Shown here in pieces: positions 45,136 through 55,485 of a stretch of DNA of 64,000 bases. Made by a program: the position numbers and the translations under genes. This DNA is from Bradyrhizobium sp. CCBAU 051011 (lineage in GTDB: Bacteria; Pseudomonadota; Alphaproteobacteria; Rhizobiales; Xanthobacteraceae), in the NCBI RefSeq assembly GCF_009930815.1, contig NZ_CP022222.1, positions 7,606,501 to 7,670,500 of the forward strand. Reading direction: 5' to 3'. The notes below the pieces were generated by a model that did not search any database, was not told where the DNA came from, and was given only the letters and a program-made list of their open reading frames with translations. The first letter of the stretch is position 1, and each line of letters begins with the position of its first letter.

Positions 45136-45187
45136 CGGACTTATTCCCTGTTTTGCCAAGTTTTCTGAATGAGAACATCAACTTAAA

Positions 45188-45203
45188 AGCAAGGGATATG
45201 CCA
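45188..45203 (-). promoter_or_regulatory. Sigma-54 promoter of the first peptide-type transporter unit
   Basis: On the minus strand the site reads TGGCATATCCCTTGCT, with GG-N10-GC spacing and a following T-rich stretch. The predicted start is near 45177, with a leader of about 42 bases before the binding-protein ATG. Confidence 0.75.
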
Positions 45204-45270
45204 ACCAGACCCGCCGGAAGCACAAGCATAGTAGGTATGAGCCAAGCTCCCTAACGTCATCGAAATCGTT

Positions 45271-46707
45271 TCACCGTTTCTCGCCGGCGGCCGGCACTTG
45301 CCGCTCGACGACCGCCTGAGGCACGTCATACGCCTTGAACGAAGCCCAGTGCCGTTCGATGTCCGCGCGAAACAGGCCGCGTGTCAACCCATGCACGAGT
45401 TTCGGCACCGCCGTGGTCATCGCATTGATCGATGAGCCCGACGCGCCGAAGCTCATGGTGGAGGCGATCGCGAAGACATGGACATCCGCAATCCAGGGCG
45501 TTTCGCCTGCGATGCGCTCCATCAGCGCATAGTCGTCAGCGAGATAGGGAAAGCGCCCAAGCCGCGGGCTGCGCTCGTCCGGCGGCGGCTGGTAGCGGTC
45601 GGCCCAGGTTGCGATGTTGGCGGCGCAGTTTCGCAGCTCGGGCCGGCCTGCAAAATTCATGTCGATGCCGGTGCCGCAAATCACGAAGTCGGTTGCGAAC
45701 CCGCCCCGCGGCGTCTGCAGTTCGACACCGCGAGCCGTTTCCCTGGCGGCTTCGATCGGTGCGCTCTCTTGCAGATAAAAATTGGCATGGCGGGCGCAGC
45801 GATCGTAGGTCGCTTGCGGAAAGCCTTCCCGCATCTCCAGAACGGCGCGCATGAAGCGCCAGCGCCAGGCATCATCCAGATCGCAAAAATGCCGAAGGAA
45901 GCCGCGGAAGGTAAGCCAACGATAGGGCTGGATCACCTGGATCTCCGCCCTGCGGCAAAACAGATGCACCTCGGCCGCGCCAGCCTCCAGCGCGGTCGCG
46001 GCATTGTCGAAAGCCGAGGCCCCGGCGCCGATCACCGCAACCCGTTTGCCACGCAGACGCGCGAAGTCGATCGGCTGCGCCGCATACACGCAAAGCGACG
46101 GCGGCAGATGGCGCAGCGGCTCCGGAACGGTCCAGTCGCCCATGCCTTCCTGCCCCGTCGCCAGCACGATCTTGCGCGCAAAGACAATGTCGACACCATC
46201 AGTGGTCTGCACCTTGGCCGCGAGCAATCCACCTGCTGTAGGCGAAATCTCGATGACCTCGCAACCATTGCGCACCGGCAGGTCCAGGACGCTCCTGAAC
46301 CAGAGCAGGTATTCCGCCCAATGCTCGCGCGAAATCAGGTCGAGATTCCGCCAATCCTGCTCACCGAAGCGCGCCTCGTGCCAGGACTGGTAGGTCAGGC
46401 TGGGAATATCAAGATCAGGCCCGGTGAAATGCTTCGGACTGCGCAGCGTATGCATGCGGGCATAGGTGAGCCACGGCCCTTCCCATCCCTCCTCGGATTT
46501 GTCGAGCACAAGGATGTTGCTCACTTGCGAACGCATCAGCCCAAACGCTGTCGCGAGACCCGATTGGCCCGCGCCTACCACGAGCACATCCAGTGCCGGT
46601 CTGTCGTCCGGCGCGAGTCTGGGCGTAAGCCACGCGGCATCCGGATGCGCGGTCTTGGCAAGATCGGCGCGAACCCGGGCTTCGAGAGCGATAAGGGCGC
46701 TACTCAT
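45271..46707 (-). CDS. Flavin-containing monooxygenase-like NAD(P)/FAD oxidoreductase
   Basis: A 478-residue flavoprotein. The FAD site VVGAGQSGLATAFG lies near residue 44, and a second Rossmann motif VIGAGASAFDNAATA (NADPH) lies near the middle. The lack of a clear FxGxxxHxxxW hallmark leaves it between FMO-like and general pyridine nucleotide-disulfide oxidoreductases. It may N-hydroxylate or Baeyer-Villiger oxidise a substrate of the island. I took the ATG that overlaps the SDR stop (ATGA); the 148 codons upstream are a shadow of the SDR. Confidence 0.8.
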   Translation of the reverse strand: MSSALIALEARVRADLAKTAHPDAAWLTPRLAPDDRPALDVLVVGAGQSGLATAFGLMRSQVSNILVLDKSEEGWEGPWLTYARMHTLRSPKHFTGPDLDIPSLTYQSWHEARFGEQDWRNLDLISREHWAEYLLWFRSVLDLPVRNGCEVIEISPTAGGLLAAKVQTTDGVDIVFARKIVLATGQEGMGDWTVPEPLRHLPPSLCVYAAQPIDFARLRGKRVAVIGAGASAFDNAATALEAGAAEVHLFCRRAEIQVIQPYRWLTFRGFLRHFCDLDDAWRWRFMRAVLEMREGFPQATYDRCARHANFYLQESAPIEAARETARGVELQTPRGGFATDFVICGTGIDMNFAGRPELRNCAANIATWADRYQPPPDERSPRLGRFPYLADDYALMERIAGETPWIADVHVFAIASTMSFGASGSSINAMTTAVPKLVHGLTRGLFRADIERHWASFKAYDVPQAVVERQVPAAGEKR

Positions 46708-47465
46708 GCTACGAGCCAACCGCCATCGACCACCATCACGGTGCCGGTCGTAAAGGAAGACGCATCGCTGGCAAGATGGAGCGCGGCCTCGGCCACCTCC
46801 TCTGCCTTGCCAAACCGCTTCATGGCGTGACGGTTGCGCGATGCTTCTTGCACCGGCTCGGGGTCGGCGTGACGGGCAAAACTGCGCCGCAGCATCGGTG
46901 TGTCGATGGCGCCCGGCGCAATCGCATTGACGCGGATGCCGTCGGCTGCGAAGTCGAGCGCCATCGTCCGGGTCAGGCTGATGATCGCCCCCTTCGCGGC
47001 GATATAGGCGCTGTTGCCCTTGCCGCCGGCGATTGCGAGTTGCGATGCCAGCGTGATGATCGAGCCGCCGCCTTGCCGCTGCATCTCGGGCACCACCGCG
47101 CGTGACCAAAGCCAGGTACCACCGACATTGGTACGGAACACCGCATCCCAATCGTCGGGATCGGTGGTCAGCACCGTGCCGCCGCAGGAAAAGCCGGCAG
47201 CGGCCATCAGCACATCCAGCCGCCCGCGCCGCGCCAAGACATCGCCCACGGTATCTTTCGCGAAATCGACCTCGCTGACATCGCCGACATGGACCGATGC
47301 TTCGCCTTTGGCGCCCTCGATCGCCGCCAGCGTCTCCTGCAAGCCCGCGCGGTCGCGATCGACCAGCGCAACAAAGGCACCTTCCTTAGCGAAAAGCACC
47401 GCGCTGGCCCGGCCGATGCCGGAGCCGGAGCCGGTCACGATCGCGGTCCGCCCTGCCAGTCTCAT
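46704..47465 (-). CDS. Short-chain dehydrogenase/reductase
   Basis: A 253-residue classical SDR. Cofactor motif TGSGSGIGRA (about 11-20), AGFSCG in the NNAG position, and the YIAAK catalytic pair (Y and K four apart) preceded by a strand with SIITLASQLA are present. It ends in VVDGGWLVA, usual for this class. It probably oxidises or reduces a hydroxy or keto intermediate. It sits between the epimerase-like gene and the monooxygenase, in the hydantoinase operon. Confidence 0.88.
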   Translation of the reverse strand: MRLAGRTAIVTGSGSGIGRASAVLFAKEGAFVALVDRDRAGLQETLAAIEGAKGEASVHVGDVSEVDFAKDTVGDVLARRGRLDVLMAAAGFSCGGTVLTTDPDDWDAVFRTNVGGTWLWSRAVVPEMQRQGGGSIITLASQLAIAGGKGNSAYIAAKGAIISLTRTMALDFAADGIRVNAIAPGAIDTPMLRRSFARHADPEPVQEASRNRHAMKRFGKAEEVAEAALHLASDASSFTTGTVMVVDGGWLVA

Positions 47466-47466
47466 G

Positions 47467-48444
47467 TCAGGCTCCCCCTCGATGCCCGGTCCACCAACGG
47501 CTCAGATCGGCAGCCGAATCCGCGCAGCCGAACCGCGCGCGCCAGCCGAACTCCTTTGCCATGCGCGCGACCGACAGCGGTGCCCGGTCGGCCGGACTAT
47601 GCAGGTCGACCGTTGCCACTTCACTGGTATCCGTCAGCCGGCAGATGAAGCCGGGATGCAAGGCGGCCAGTTCCTGGCCCCATTGCAGCGCCGACCATTC
47701 CACGCCGGTTGAAATGTTATAGAGCTGATGCTCCGGCTTCGCGGCCTCGATCAGCAATGTCACGGCCTCCGCAATATCCACGGCATAGATCCAGTCCCTG
47801 ACGCCCGGACGCGGCAGAACCGCCTCGCGCCCGTCTTGCATCGCGGCCAGAATCTGGGCCTGCGGGCTTGGCGTGTCGCGCACGTCGTTGCTCCGCTCCC
47901 AGGGCCCGAACACCGCGCTCAACCGCATGCTGATGATCTCGCATTGCCAGAGACTGGCCAGACGCGCGGCAACTTTCTCGGAAGCGAATTTGGTGATGGC
48001 ATAGAGCGAGGCCGGATCGCAGAGAGTCTCTTCATCGAGCAGCACGTCCCGGAATGCGCTCGCGCCGTAGGCCGCCGCGGACGACAGATTGATGATGCGT
48101 TTAACGCCGCTGCTTCGCGCCGCAATCAGGATCGGCGTCTGAGCCAACAGGTTTGCCCGTAAGATGGTCTCGGGATCACTCGCCTCACGCGCCGGTCCGG
48201 CGGTGATCGCTGCGCCCAGAATGATGGCGTCATAACCCGACGCGATCACCGCTTCCACGGCCTGACTATCCGTGACATCGCTCTGGATCGCCGTCAGCCG
48301 ATCGCCGTGAAGGGCAAACTCCTTCCTTGCCTCAGGCGGCAAGCCCGCGCGGTCGAACAACGTCACCGCATGATCGCGCGCCAGCAGTGCCGCGGCGATA
48401 TTGAGCCCGACGAAACCGGCGCCGCCGAAGACAAGGACTCTCAT
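47467..48444 (-). CDS. NAD-dependent epimerase/dehydratase family protein
   Basis: A 325-residue extended SDR. VFGGAGFVGLNIAAAL (about 5-20) is the NAD loop, followed by FDRAG. Catalytic YAITK with SSAA upstream marks the active site. Fold members act on nucleotide sugars but also on acyl and aldehyde compounds. In this catabolic operon the substrate is unlikely to be a sugar nucleotide. It starts 28 bases after the hydantoinase stop. Confidence 0.82.
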   Translation of the reverse strand: MRVLVFGGAGFVGLNIAAALLARDHAVTLFDRAGLPPEARKEFALHGDRLTAIQSDVTDSQAVEAVIASGYDAIILGAAITAGPAREASDPETILRANLLAQTPILIAARSSGVKRIINLSSAAAYGASAFRDVLLDEETLCDPASLYAITKFASEKVAARLASLWQCEIISMRLSAVFGPWERSNDVRDTPSPQAQILAAMQDGREAVLPRPGVRDWIYAVDIAEAVTLLIEAAKPEHQLYNISTGVEWSALQWGQELAALHPGFICRLTDTSEVATVDLHSPADRAPLSVARMAKEFGWRARFGCADSAADLSRWWTGHRGGA

Positions 48445-48472
48445 CGCTCAATCCGACATTGCGGCGGACGGA

Positions 48473-49942
48473 TCACAGCAGGGTCGCGCCAAAATTCTGT
48501 TCGGGATCCATGTCCGGCATCAGGCGCCCGGTCGGTTTCGCTGCCTCGCCGCCCGTACGCGGAAGGAAGCGCCCGGAGCCCGCTCCGACCGAGCGTTTGC
48601 CGTCCGCCACGATGACGCGCCCGCGCGACAGCACGGTCACTGGCCAGCCGCGCAGCTTGCGGCCGGCGAAGGGCGTGTAGCCCGCCAGATCATGCATCAT
48701 CGCATCGCTCAGTGTGACCTCTCGCGCCGGATCCCAGATCGCGATGTCAGCATCGGCGCCGACCGCGATTGAGCCCTTGCGCGGATGCAAATTGTAGATC
48801 TTTGCCGGTGCGGTCGCGGTCAGTTCGACGAATTTTTCGAGGCCCAATCGGCCCTTTGAAGCCATGGCATCGAACAGCAGTGGCAAGCGGACTTCGAGGC
48901 CGGGCAGACCGTTTGCCACCTGCTTGAAATTGGGATTGGGGCCGGCGCGCAGTTTTCCGGTCTCATCGAACCGGTACGGCGCGTGATCGGACGAAACGGT
49001 CTGGAGATCGCCGAGGGCAAGCGCCTGCCACAACGCTTCCTGGTCAGCGGCGCGACGCGACGGCGGGCTGCACATCCATTTGGCGCCTTCCACGCCGGGC
49101 TTGTCGAGATCGTCGGCGGTGAGAAAGAGATATTGCGGGCAGGTCTCGGCGAACACCTTCAGCCCCTGCCCGCGCGCATCGCGGATCACCTTGGCACCTT
49201 CGGCCGTCGACACGTGAAAGATCATGATCGGCTGGTCGATCAACGCGGCCATGCCGATCAGCCGGTTGAAGGCCTCCGCTTCCGAGACGCGGGCGTGGCT
49301 GATGGCATGATATTTTGGATCGGTATAGCCGCGCGCCAGCAGCCGCTTCACCATCCAGGAGATGATGCCGTGGTTCTCGGCATGGGCACAGAGCATCGCG
49401 CCACCGTCGCGCGCCGCAAGCAGAATGTCGAGCAGCGGTTCGTCGTCGATTTTCAGGCGATCATAGGTCATGAAGATCTTGATCGAACCATGGCCCTGCT
49501 TGATCAGCGTGGGCAGATCCGCTTCCAGCGTTTCCCTGGTCGGATCGGCGATGATCATGTGAAATGCATAATCAATGACCGCGCCCTTTCTTGCCAGCGC
49601 GTGATATTCCTCCAGCACTTGCGGCAGCTTCATGCCAACGTGCTGGGCCGCGAACGGGATCACGGTGGTGGTGCCGCCGAAGGCCGCCGAAACAGTCGCA
49701 CTCTCGAACGTGTCGGCGTTCACAATGCCAGCGGCCGAGAGTTGCTCGATATGGGCGTGGCTGTCGACACCGCCGGGGAGAACCAGCTTGCCCCGCGCGT
49801 CGATCTCCCGCCGCGCGCCCGGTAGCCCGCGGCCGACGGCTGCGATCGTCTCACCGGAAATGGCGACGTCGGCCTCGAACACGTCGCTTACGGTCGCGAC
49901 GCGTCCGCCGCGAATGAGAAGGTCGTAGGCGGGCTCGGTCAT
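48473..49942 (-). CDS. D-hydantoinase / dihydropyrimidinase
   Basis: A 489-residue cyclic amidohydrolase with a full binuclear zinc site: H62 and H64 (DSHAHIEQ), carboxylated lysine K155 (GSIKIF), H187, H243 and D319 (SSDHAPYRF). It hydrolyses 5-substituted hydantoins or dihydropyrimidines to N-carbamoyl amino acids. Length and motifs match the hydantoinase/dihydropyrimidinase group closely. It is the first gene of a unit with an epimerase-like protein, an SDR and the monooxygenase. Together with the divergent racemase and the D-carbamoylase it completes a D-amino-acid route. A weak sigma-54 match lies 57-72 bases upstream. Confidence 0.92.
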   Translation of the reverse strand: MTEPAYDLLIRGGRVATVSDVFEADVAISGETIAAVGRGLPGARREIDARGKLVLPGGVDSHAHIEQLSAAGIVNADTFESATVSAAFGGTTTVIPFAAQHVGMKLPQVLEEYHALARKGAVIDYAFHMIIADPTRETLEADLPTLIKQGHGSIKIFMTYDRLKIDDEPLLDILLAARDGGAMLCAHAENHGIISWMVKRLLARGYTDPKYHAISHARVSEAEAFNRLIGMAALIDQPIMIFHVSTAEGAKVIRDARGQGLKVFAETCPQYLFLTADDLDKPGVEGAKWMCSPPSRRAADQEALWQALALGDLQTVSSDHAPYRFDETGKLRAGPNPNFKQVANGLPGLEVRLPLLFDAMASKGRLGLEKFVELTATAPAKIYNLHPRKGSIAVGADADIAIWDPAREVTLSDAMMHDLAGYTPFAGRKLRGWPVTVLSRGRVIVADGKRSVGAGSGRFLPRTGGEAAKPTGRLMPDMDPEQNFGATLL

Positions 49943-49998
49943 GACAAACTCCCCGAATATTGTGTCCTGAATCCTAGGTCTTGCATTTCCCGAATAAA

Positions 49999-50014
49999 AG
50001 CACAGATCGTACCG
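49999..50014 (-). promoter_or_regulatory. Possible sigma-54 promoter of the hydantoinase operon
   Basis: On the minus strand CGGTACGATCTGTGCT keeps GG-N10-GC and a T-rich end (CTTTT) but deviates at three conserved positions. It is weaker than the five main sites and depends on position for support. Confidence 0.35.
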
Positions 50015-50064
50015 TTACCCTCCCTTGCGCTTTCACAGCAGACAGTGGACCATGCATCACTGGA

Positions 50065-50080
50065 TGGCATGGTCATTGCT
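50065..50080 (+). promoter_or_regulatory. Sigma-54 promoter of the hydantoin racemase gene
   Basis: TGGCATGGTCATTGCT keeps GG-N10-GC exactly. Its core resembles that upstream of hyuA (TGGCATGGAAATTGCT). The predicted start is near 50091, leaving a leader of about 55 bases before the racemase ATG. Confidence 0.75.
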
Positions 50081-50145
50081 TCCATTGTCGTCTTGTTGCG
50101 CGTCGATCTCGCAGGATCAACCGACGCATCCCGCAGGAAAACACC

Positions 50146-50808
50146 ATGTCCCGGTCACGCATTCTCGTCATCAATCCCAATTCCAACCAGCTCGTGACAC
50201 AAGGGCTGGAGCAAGCCTTGAAGCCGCTCGACTTTGAAGGCGGACCGGAGATCGTCTGCGAAACGCTGACCGAGGGTCCTTACGGGATCGAGAGCCAGGC
50301 CGACGTCGATGGCGTGGCGATGCCGCTGCGCCGCCTCGTCGAAGGCGACAACCATTCGGCTGCCTTCGTCATTGCCTGCTATAGCGATCCGGGTCTGCAT
50401 GTCTGCCGCGAAGCAACCGACCGGCCCGTGTTCGGCATCGCCGAATGCGGCGTGCTGACGGCGCTGGCGCGCGCCGAAACCTTCGGCGTTATTGCGATCG
50501 CACAGCGCTCGATCCGCCGCCATGTCCGCTACCTCAGGCAGATGGGCCTGATGGATCGCCTGACCAGGGAACGGCCGCTCAACATGAGCGTGGCTGAGAC
50601 CGCGTCGGGCGAAGGGACGCTCGCGAAGATGATCGAGGTCGGGCGCGCGCTCAAGGACGAAGACGGATCCGGCGCCATCGTGATGGGTTGTGCCGGCATG
50701 GCGCGGCACCGCCGGCCGCTGGAGCAGGCGCTCGGGATTCCCGTGATCGACCCGACCCAGGCGGCCGTGACCATGGCGCTGGGCACGGTACAGTTCTCGC
50801 ATCACTGA
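50146..50808 (+). CDS. Hydantoin racemase / Asp-Glu racemase family
   Basis: A 220-residue cofactor-free racemase. The two catalytic cysteines are C79 (VIACYSDPG) and C182 (VMGCAGMA), with the usual NPNSN start. Enzymes with this pair invert the C5 centre of 5-substituted hydantoins, so that a D-specific hydantoinase can use both enantiomers. The ATG at 50146 follows CAGGAAAA; the frame upstream is open but starts before the promoter site. It is divergent from the hydantoinase and its stop overlaps the convergent flavin reductase by seven bases. Confidence 0.9.
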   Translation: MSRSRILVINPNSNQLVTQGLEQALKPLDFEGGPEIVCETLTEGPYGIESQADVDGVAMPLRRLVEGDNHSAAFVIACYSDPGLHVCREATDRPVFGIAECGVLTALARAETFGVIAIAQRSIRRHVRYLRQMGLMDRLTRERPLNMSVAETASGEGTLAKMIEVGRALKDEDGSGAIVMGCAGMARHRRPLEQALGIPVIDPTQAAVTMALGTVQFSHH

Positions 50809-51461
50809 CTTTGGTCGGACGTTTCGGCCGCTCCGTTGCGCGCGAGCCACTGCGCGTGGCTTTCGCGCGCCAGTGCGAAGGTGTCGCGCTGGGCAGCGTA
50901 GAGATTGCCGAACAAGCGCCCGATCGGCCGGTAAACGTCGAAATCGACATACATCTTTTCCCGGTCGATCAGGCCCTCGCGCGCGTGCAGGCGCAGCACC
51001 TCCCCAACAAGGAGTTCGCGGCCGGGCCCGAAGGCGAGCGCGACATGCTGTCGGCATTCGAGTGCGAAAGGCGCCACGGCTAATCTCGGCACATCGATAT
51101 CGATCGACGGCAATGTCTTCAGCCCCGTCGCCTCCACTTCGCTGTCACCGGAGGGAAAGTCGACCGCGCAGTCGTTCATGGCGGCCGCCAGCGCCTCGTC
51201 TACCAGATGCACGACGAACTGCCCACTGCGGTGGATGTTGCGCGTGGTGTCCTTGGGACTGAGATCGGCCTTGTGCTGCAGGCCGAGCACAAGAAGGGGC
51301 GGATCTTCGGAGAAGACGTTGAAGAAGCTGAACGGCGCCGCGTTGACGCTACCATTCTCGTCGAGCGTCGTGACCAGCGCGATCGGCCGCGGCACGACGG
51401 CCCCACACAGCAGCTTGTACCGGTCGTGCGGGTCAAGTTCGCGGAAGGAGATACCCGACAT
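50802..51461 (-). CDS. Flavin reductase-like FMN-binding protein
   Basis: A 219-residue split-barrel flavoprotein. VVPRPIALVTTLDENGSVNAA and PFSFFNVFSEDPPLLVL match the flavin-reductase-like domain, with a later TTRNIHRSGQFVVHLV. It may supply reduced flavin, possibly to a monooxygenase elsewhere or to the flavoprotein encoded at 45.3 kb, though that protein appears to bind NADPH itself. It starts right after the carbamoylase stop, with no gap, so the two are one transcript. Confidence 0.82.
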   Translation of the reverse strand: MSGISFRELDPHDRYKLLCGAVVPRPIALVTTLDENGSVNAAPFSFFNVFSEDPPLLVLGLQHKADLSPKDTTRNIHRSGQFVVHLVDEALAAAMNDCAVDFPSGDSEVEATGLKTLPSIDIDVPRLAVAPFALECRQHVALAFGPGRELLVGEVLRLHAREGLIDREKMYVDFDVYRPIGRLFGNLYAAQRDTFALARESHAQWLARNGAAETSDQSQ

Positions 51462-52394
51462 CTAGTTTTCCGGAGGCGGCACCGCGCCGGCGCGGCTGGT
51501 GATCAGGCCGTAATGTTCAATGCGGCGGTGGCGCGCGAAATTGAAGATCGTGTTCTTGCCGAAGATGGTGGCGTCGAGATCGCAGGGGTGAATCAGCAGC
51601 TCATCCTCCTCGGTCTTGGCCTCGACGACGATCTCGCCGTCCGGATCGACAATCAGGCTGCCGCCGATCAAGGGATGGCCGTCTTCGATGCCGGCCTTTG
51701 CAACGCATACGACCCAGGTCGAGTTCTGGTAGGCACCGGCCTGCGCGGAGAGCCGGTTGTGGAACAGCCGCTTTTCGGGCCCCTCCTCGGGCTTCTCGGC
51801 ATTGAACGAGGGCGTGTTGTAGCCGATCAGCACCATCTCGACACCTTGCAGGCCCATCACGCGATAGGTCTCCGGCCAGCGCCGGTCGTTGCAGACAGCC
51901 ATGCCGAAGATGCCGCCGAGTGCGCGCCAGACGTTGAACCCGAGATCGCCCGGCTCGAAGTAGCGTTTCTCCAGATGCTGGAACGCGCGTTTCGTGTCGA
52001 ACTCCGAATGACCGGGCAGATGAACCTTGCGGTACTTGCCGACAATTTTTGCGGATTTGTCGGTGAGGATGCAGGTGTTGAAGTGATGCCCATCCGGCGT
52101 CAGTTCGGCATAGCCAAAATTCATTGCGATCTTGTGGTGGGCGGCCCGCTCGAACAAAGGTCTTGTCGCCGGATTCGGCATCTCGCGTTCGAACCAGGTG
52201 TCAACCTCGGCCTGATCCTCCATGTACCAGCGCGGAAAGAACGTGGTGAGCGCAAGTTCCGGATAGACGATCAGGTCGGCGCCCTTCGCCTTGGCTTCAT
52301 CCATCAGCGCGATCATGCGCTTGACGACGGCATCACGGCTTTCGGCTTTCTGGATCGGGCCCAGCTGGGCAGCGGCAACATTGATGACGCGCAT
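51462..52394 (-). CDS. N-carbamoyl-D-amino-acid hydrolase (D-carbamoylase)
   Basis: A 310-residue nitrilase-superfamily enzyme. The catalytic triad E46 (YPELALTTFFPRW), K123 (KYRKVHLPGH) and C168 (AVCNDRRWPE) is intact. The stretches FQHLEKRYFEPGDLGF and VMGLQGVEM closely follow known Agrobacterium D-carbamoylases as I remember them. It cuts N-carbamoyl-D-amino acids to D-amino acid, CO2 and ammonia. A weak sigma-54-like site lies about 80-95 bases upstream. The gap 52395-52547 also has a weak TTGACT/TTAACT pair. Confidence 0.92.
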   Translation of the reverse strand: MRVINVAAAQLGPIQKAESRDAVVKRMIALMDEAKAKGADLIVYPELALTTFFPRWYMEDQAEVDTWFEREMPNPATRPLFERAAHHKIAMNFGYAELTPDGHHFNTCILTDKSAKIVGKYRKVHLPGHSEFDTKRAFQHLEKRYFEPGDLGFNVWRALGGIFGMAVCNDRRWPETYRVMGLQGVEMVLIGYNTPSFNAEKPEEGPEKRLFHNRLSAQAGAYQNSTWVVCVAKAGIEDGHPLIGGSLIVDPDGEIVVEAKTEEDELLIHPCDLDATIFGKNTIFNFARHRRIEHYGLITSRAGAVPPPEN

Positions 52395-52547
52395 GGCTAA
52401 CTTTCTGGATGCTTCGATCTAAGGCGGCGCTTGCATGAAGGTGACGTAGTCTGCGGAGATCGGATCTCTATCCGGCTCAATCGAAGCCAGCAGTTAAAGT
52501 TTTGGTTCACTCGAAGTCAATTCCAGAGACAGTCCGCGACACGCACA

Positions 52548-53530
52548 TCAGTTCTGCGCCGGCAGCGCGTCGAGATGACACGCCACCCATTGACCGCCTT
52601 CCACCAACCGAAGCTCCGGCTCTTCCGTCCGGCAGCGATCGAACACGTATGGACATCTGGTGTGGAAGCGGCAACCGCTGGGCGGATTGATCGGGCTCGG
52701 CACGTCGCCCTTCAAAATGATCGGGTTTCGAACGGCTCCGGGCTCCGGCACCGGCACGGCCGACAGCAGCGCCTTGGTGTAAGGATGCCTCGGCGCGGTG
52801 AAGATTTGTTGTCTGGGCGCCATCTCGACGATCTTGCCGAGATACATGACGGCAACACGGTGCGTCATATGCTCGACGATCGCCAGATCGTGGCTGATGA
52901 AGAGCAGCGCGAGGCCGAACTCGCGCTGCAGATCCTGCAACAGGTTGACGATCTGCGCCTTGACGGAGACGTCGAGTGCCGAGACCGCCTCGTCGCAGAC
53001 GATCAGTTCGGGTTCCGCGGCAAGCGCCCGGGCGATGCCGATACGCTGGCGCTGGCCACCCGAGAATTCGTGCGGTCGGCGGCCCAGCGCGTCGCGCGGC
53101 AGGCGCACGGTGTCCATCAGCGCCGCAACCTTCGCATCGAGTTCGGCGGAAGATTTGGCGAGGCCGAAATTGCGGATCGGCTCCGCCAGGATGTCGCGTA
53201 CGCGCATGCGCGGATTGAGGCTAGAGAACGGATCCTGGAACACCACCTGCACGCGGCGGCGCATGCTGCGCAGCCCGCCGGGTGAAAGACCGTCAATGCG
53301 CTGGCCATCCAACACCACCTGGCCGGCGGTGATGTCGAACAGCCGCAAGATGGCCCGGCCAACCGTCGACTTGCCGCAGCCGGACTCGCCGACAAGGGCC
53401 AGCGTCTCGCCACGCTCGACCTCAAAGGACACGCCGTCCACGGCATAGACCCAGTTGGACTTGCGGCTGAACAAGCCGCCGCGGACCGGAAAATGCTTCT
53501 TTAGATCGTTGACCTGGAGCAGCGGGACGC

Positions 53531-53534
<4 letters not shown>
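52548..53534 (-). CDS. Peptide-type ABC transporter ATPase (DppF/OppF)
   Basis: A 328-residue ATPase: Walker [13 protein letters not shown], signature [15 protein letters not shown], Walker [15 protein letters not shown] (DEA rather than DEP). The C-terminal cysteines in [14 protein letters not shown] are the oligopeptide-type iron-sulfur or structural motif. It overlaps the second ATPase gene by four bases. Confidence 0.92.
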
Positions 53535-54520
<986 letters not shown>

Positions 54521-54561
54521 CAGATCAGAACCTCATCGGAAAAGCCGGAGCGGATCATGCG

Positions 54562-55485
54562 CTAGAGGCTCTTGGCCATTCGCGGATCGAGCGCATCACG
54601 CAGGCCGTCACCGAGCAGATTGACGGCAAGCACGGTGACGGACAGAAACGCGGCGGGAAAGAATACGATGTAGGGCTTGACCTGCCACAGCGCCCTGCCT
54701 TCGGCCATGATGTTGCCCCAGGATGGAATGGTGGGTGGCGTGCCGGCGCCGATGAAAGAGAGGATCGACTCCACGATCATGGCGCTGGCGCAGATATAGG
54801 TTGCCTGGACCAGCATCGGCGCCAGCGTGTTGGGCAGGATGTGGCGCAGGATGATCATCGGCGTTCTCGTGCCGGAGGCTGTGGCGGCGTCCACGTAGGG
54901 CTGTTCACGTAGCGACAGCACGACACTGCGCACCAGCCGCGAGACGCGCGGGACTTCGGCAATCGTGATGGCCAGGATGACGTTGCCGACGCTCGCGCGC
55001 GTCAGCGCCATCAGTGCGACAGCAAGCAGGATCGGCGGGATCGACATCAGCCCGTCCATGAACCGCATCAGGATGCTGTCCGCCCAACGCACGAAACCCG
55101 AGACCAGGCCGATGGCGAGACCAGCGAGCGAAGACAGCACGGCCACCGACAAGCCCACGGTGAGCGAGACCCGTGCCCCGTAGAGCACGCGTGAATAGAT
55201 GTCGCGGCCCAGCAAATCGGTGCCGAACCAATAATCCGCGGAAGGCAAGCGTGTACGTTTGGCGGGCGCGAGCGCGGTGGGATCGACGGTCCCGAGCCAG
55301 GGCGCAAAGATCCCGATCAGCACTAGGCAGAGCAGCAAGGCGCCGCCGATCGCAACCGTCGGATGACTACGCAGGAAGCCGAACACACCGCGCCGGATTG
55401 CCACCGGCACCAGCAGATCCGGCAGTTGCGGCGCAATGACGAGGCCGGGCGGAAACGGGGCCGTACTTGTGGTGGAGATGCTCAA
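54562..55485 (-). CDS. Peptide-type ABC permease (DppC/OppC)
   Basis: A 307-residue permease with six segments and the usual GTDLLGRDIYSRVLYGARVSL motif, plus a TASGTRTPMIILRHILPN loop. I used the TTG at 55485, which overlaps the OppB stop as TTGA and has GAGG nine bases upstream; no ATG is near. The long open frame upstream is a shadow of OppB. A 41-base gap separates it from the ATPase gene. Confidence 0.88.
   Translation of the reverse strand: MSISTTSTAPFPPGLVIAPQLPDLLVPVAIRRGVFGFLRSHPTVAIGGALLLCLVLIGIFAPWLGTVDPTALAPAKRTRLPSADYWFGTDLLGRDIYSRVLYGARVSLTVGLSVAVLSSLAGLAIGLVSGFVRWADSILMRFMDGLMSIPPILLAVALMALTRASVGNVILAITIAEVPRVSRLVRSVVLSLREQPYVDAATASGTRTPMIILRHILPNTLAPMLVQATYICASAMIVESILSFIGAGTPPTIPSWGNIMAEGRALWQVKPYIVFFPAAFLSVTVLAVNLLGDGLRDALDPRMAKSL

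Noticed and set aside
43294..45168. Long plus-strand frame of 624 codons
   Set aside because: It is antisense to the family-5 binding protein and the OppB gene; composition (Arg/His/Asp-rich) is that of a GC-rich shadow frame.
45478..46830. Plus-strand frame of 450 codons
   Set aside because: Antisense to the monooxygenase-like gene, without recognisable motifs.
46708..47151. N-terminal extension of the monooxygenase to 626 residues
   Set aside because: It is a shadow of the SDR gene; the ATGA overlap gives the real start.
52475..52489. Sigma-54 promoter before the carbamoylase
   Set aside because: TGGCTTCGATTGAGC on the minus strand keeps GG-N10-GC but loses the TTGC element; too weak to list as a feature.
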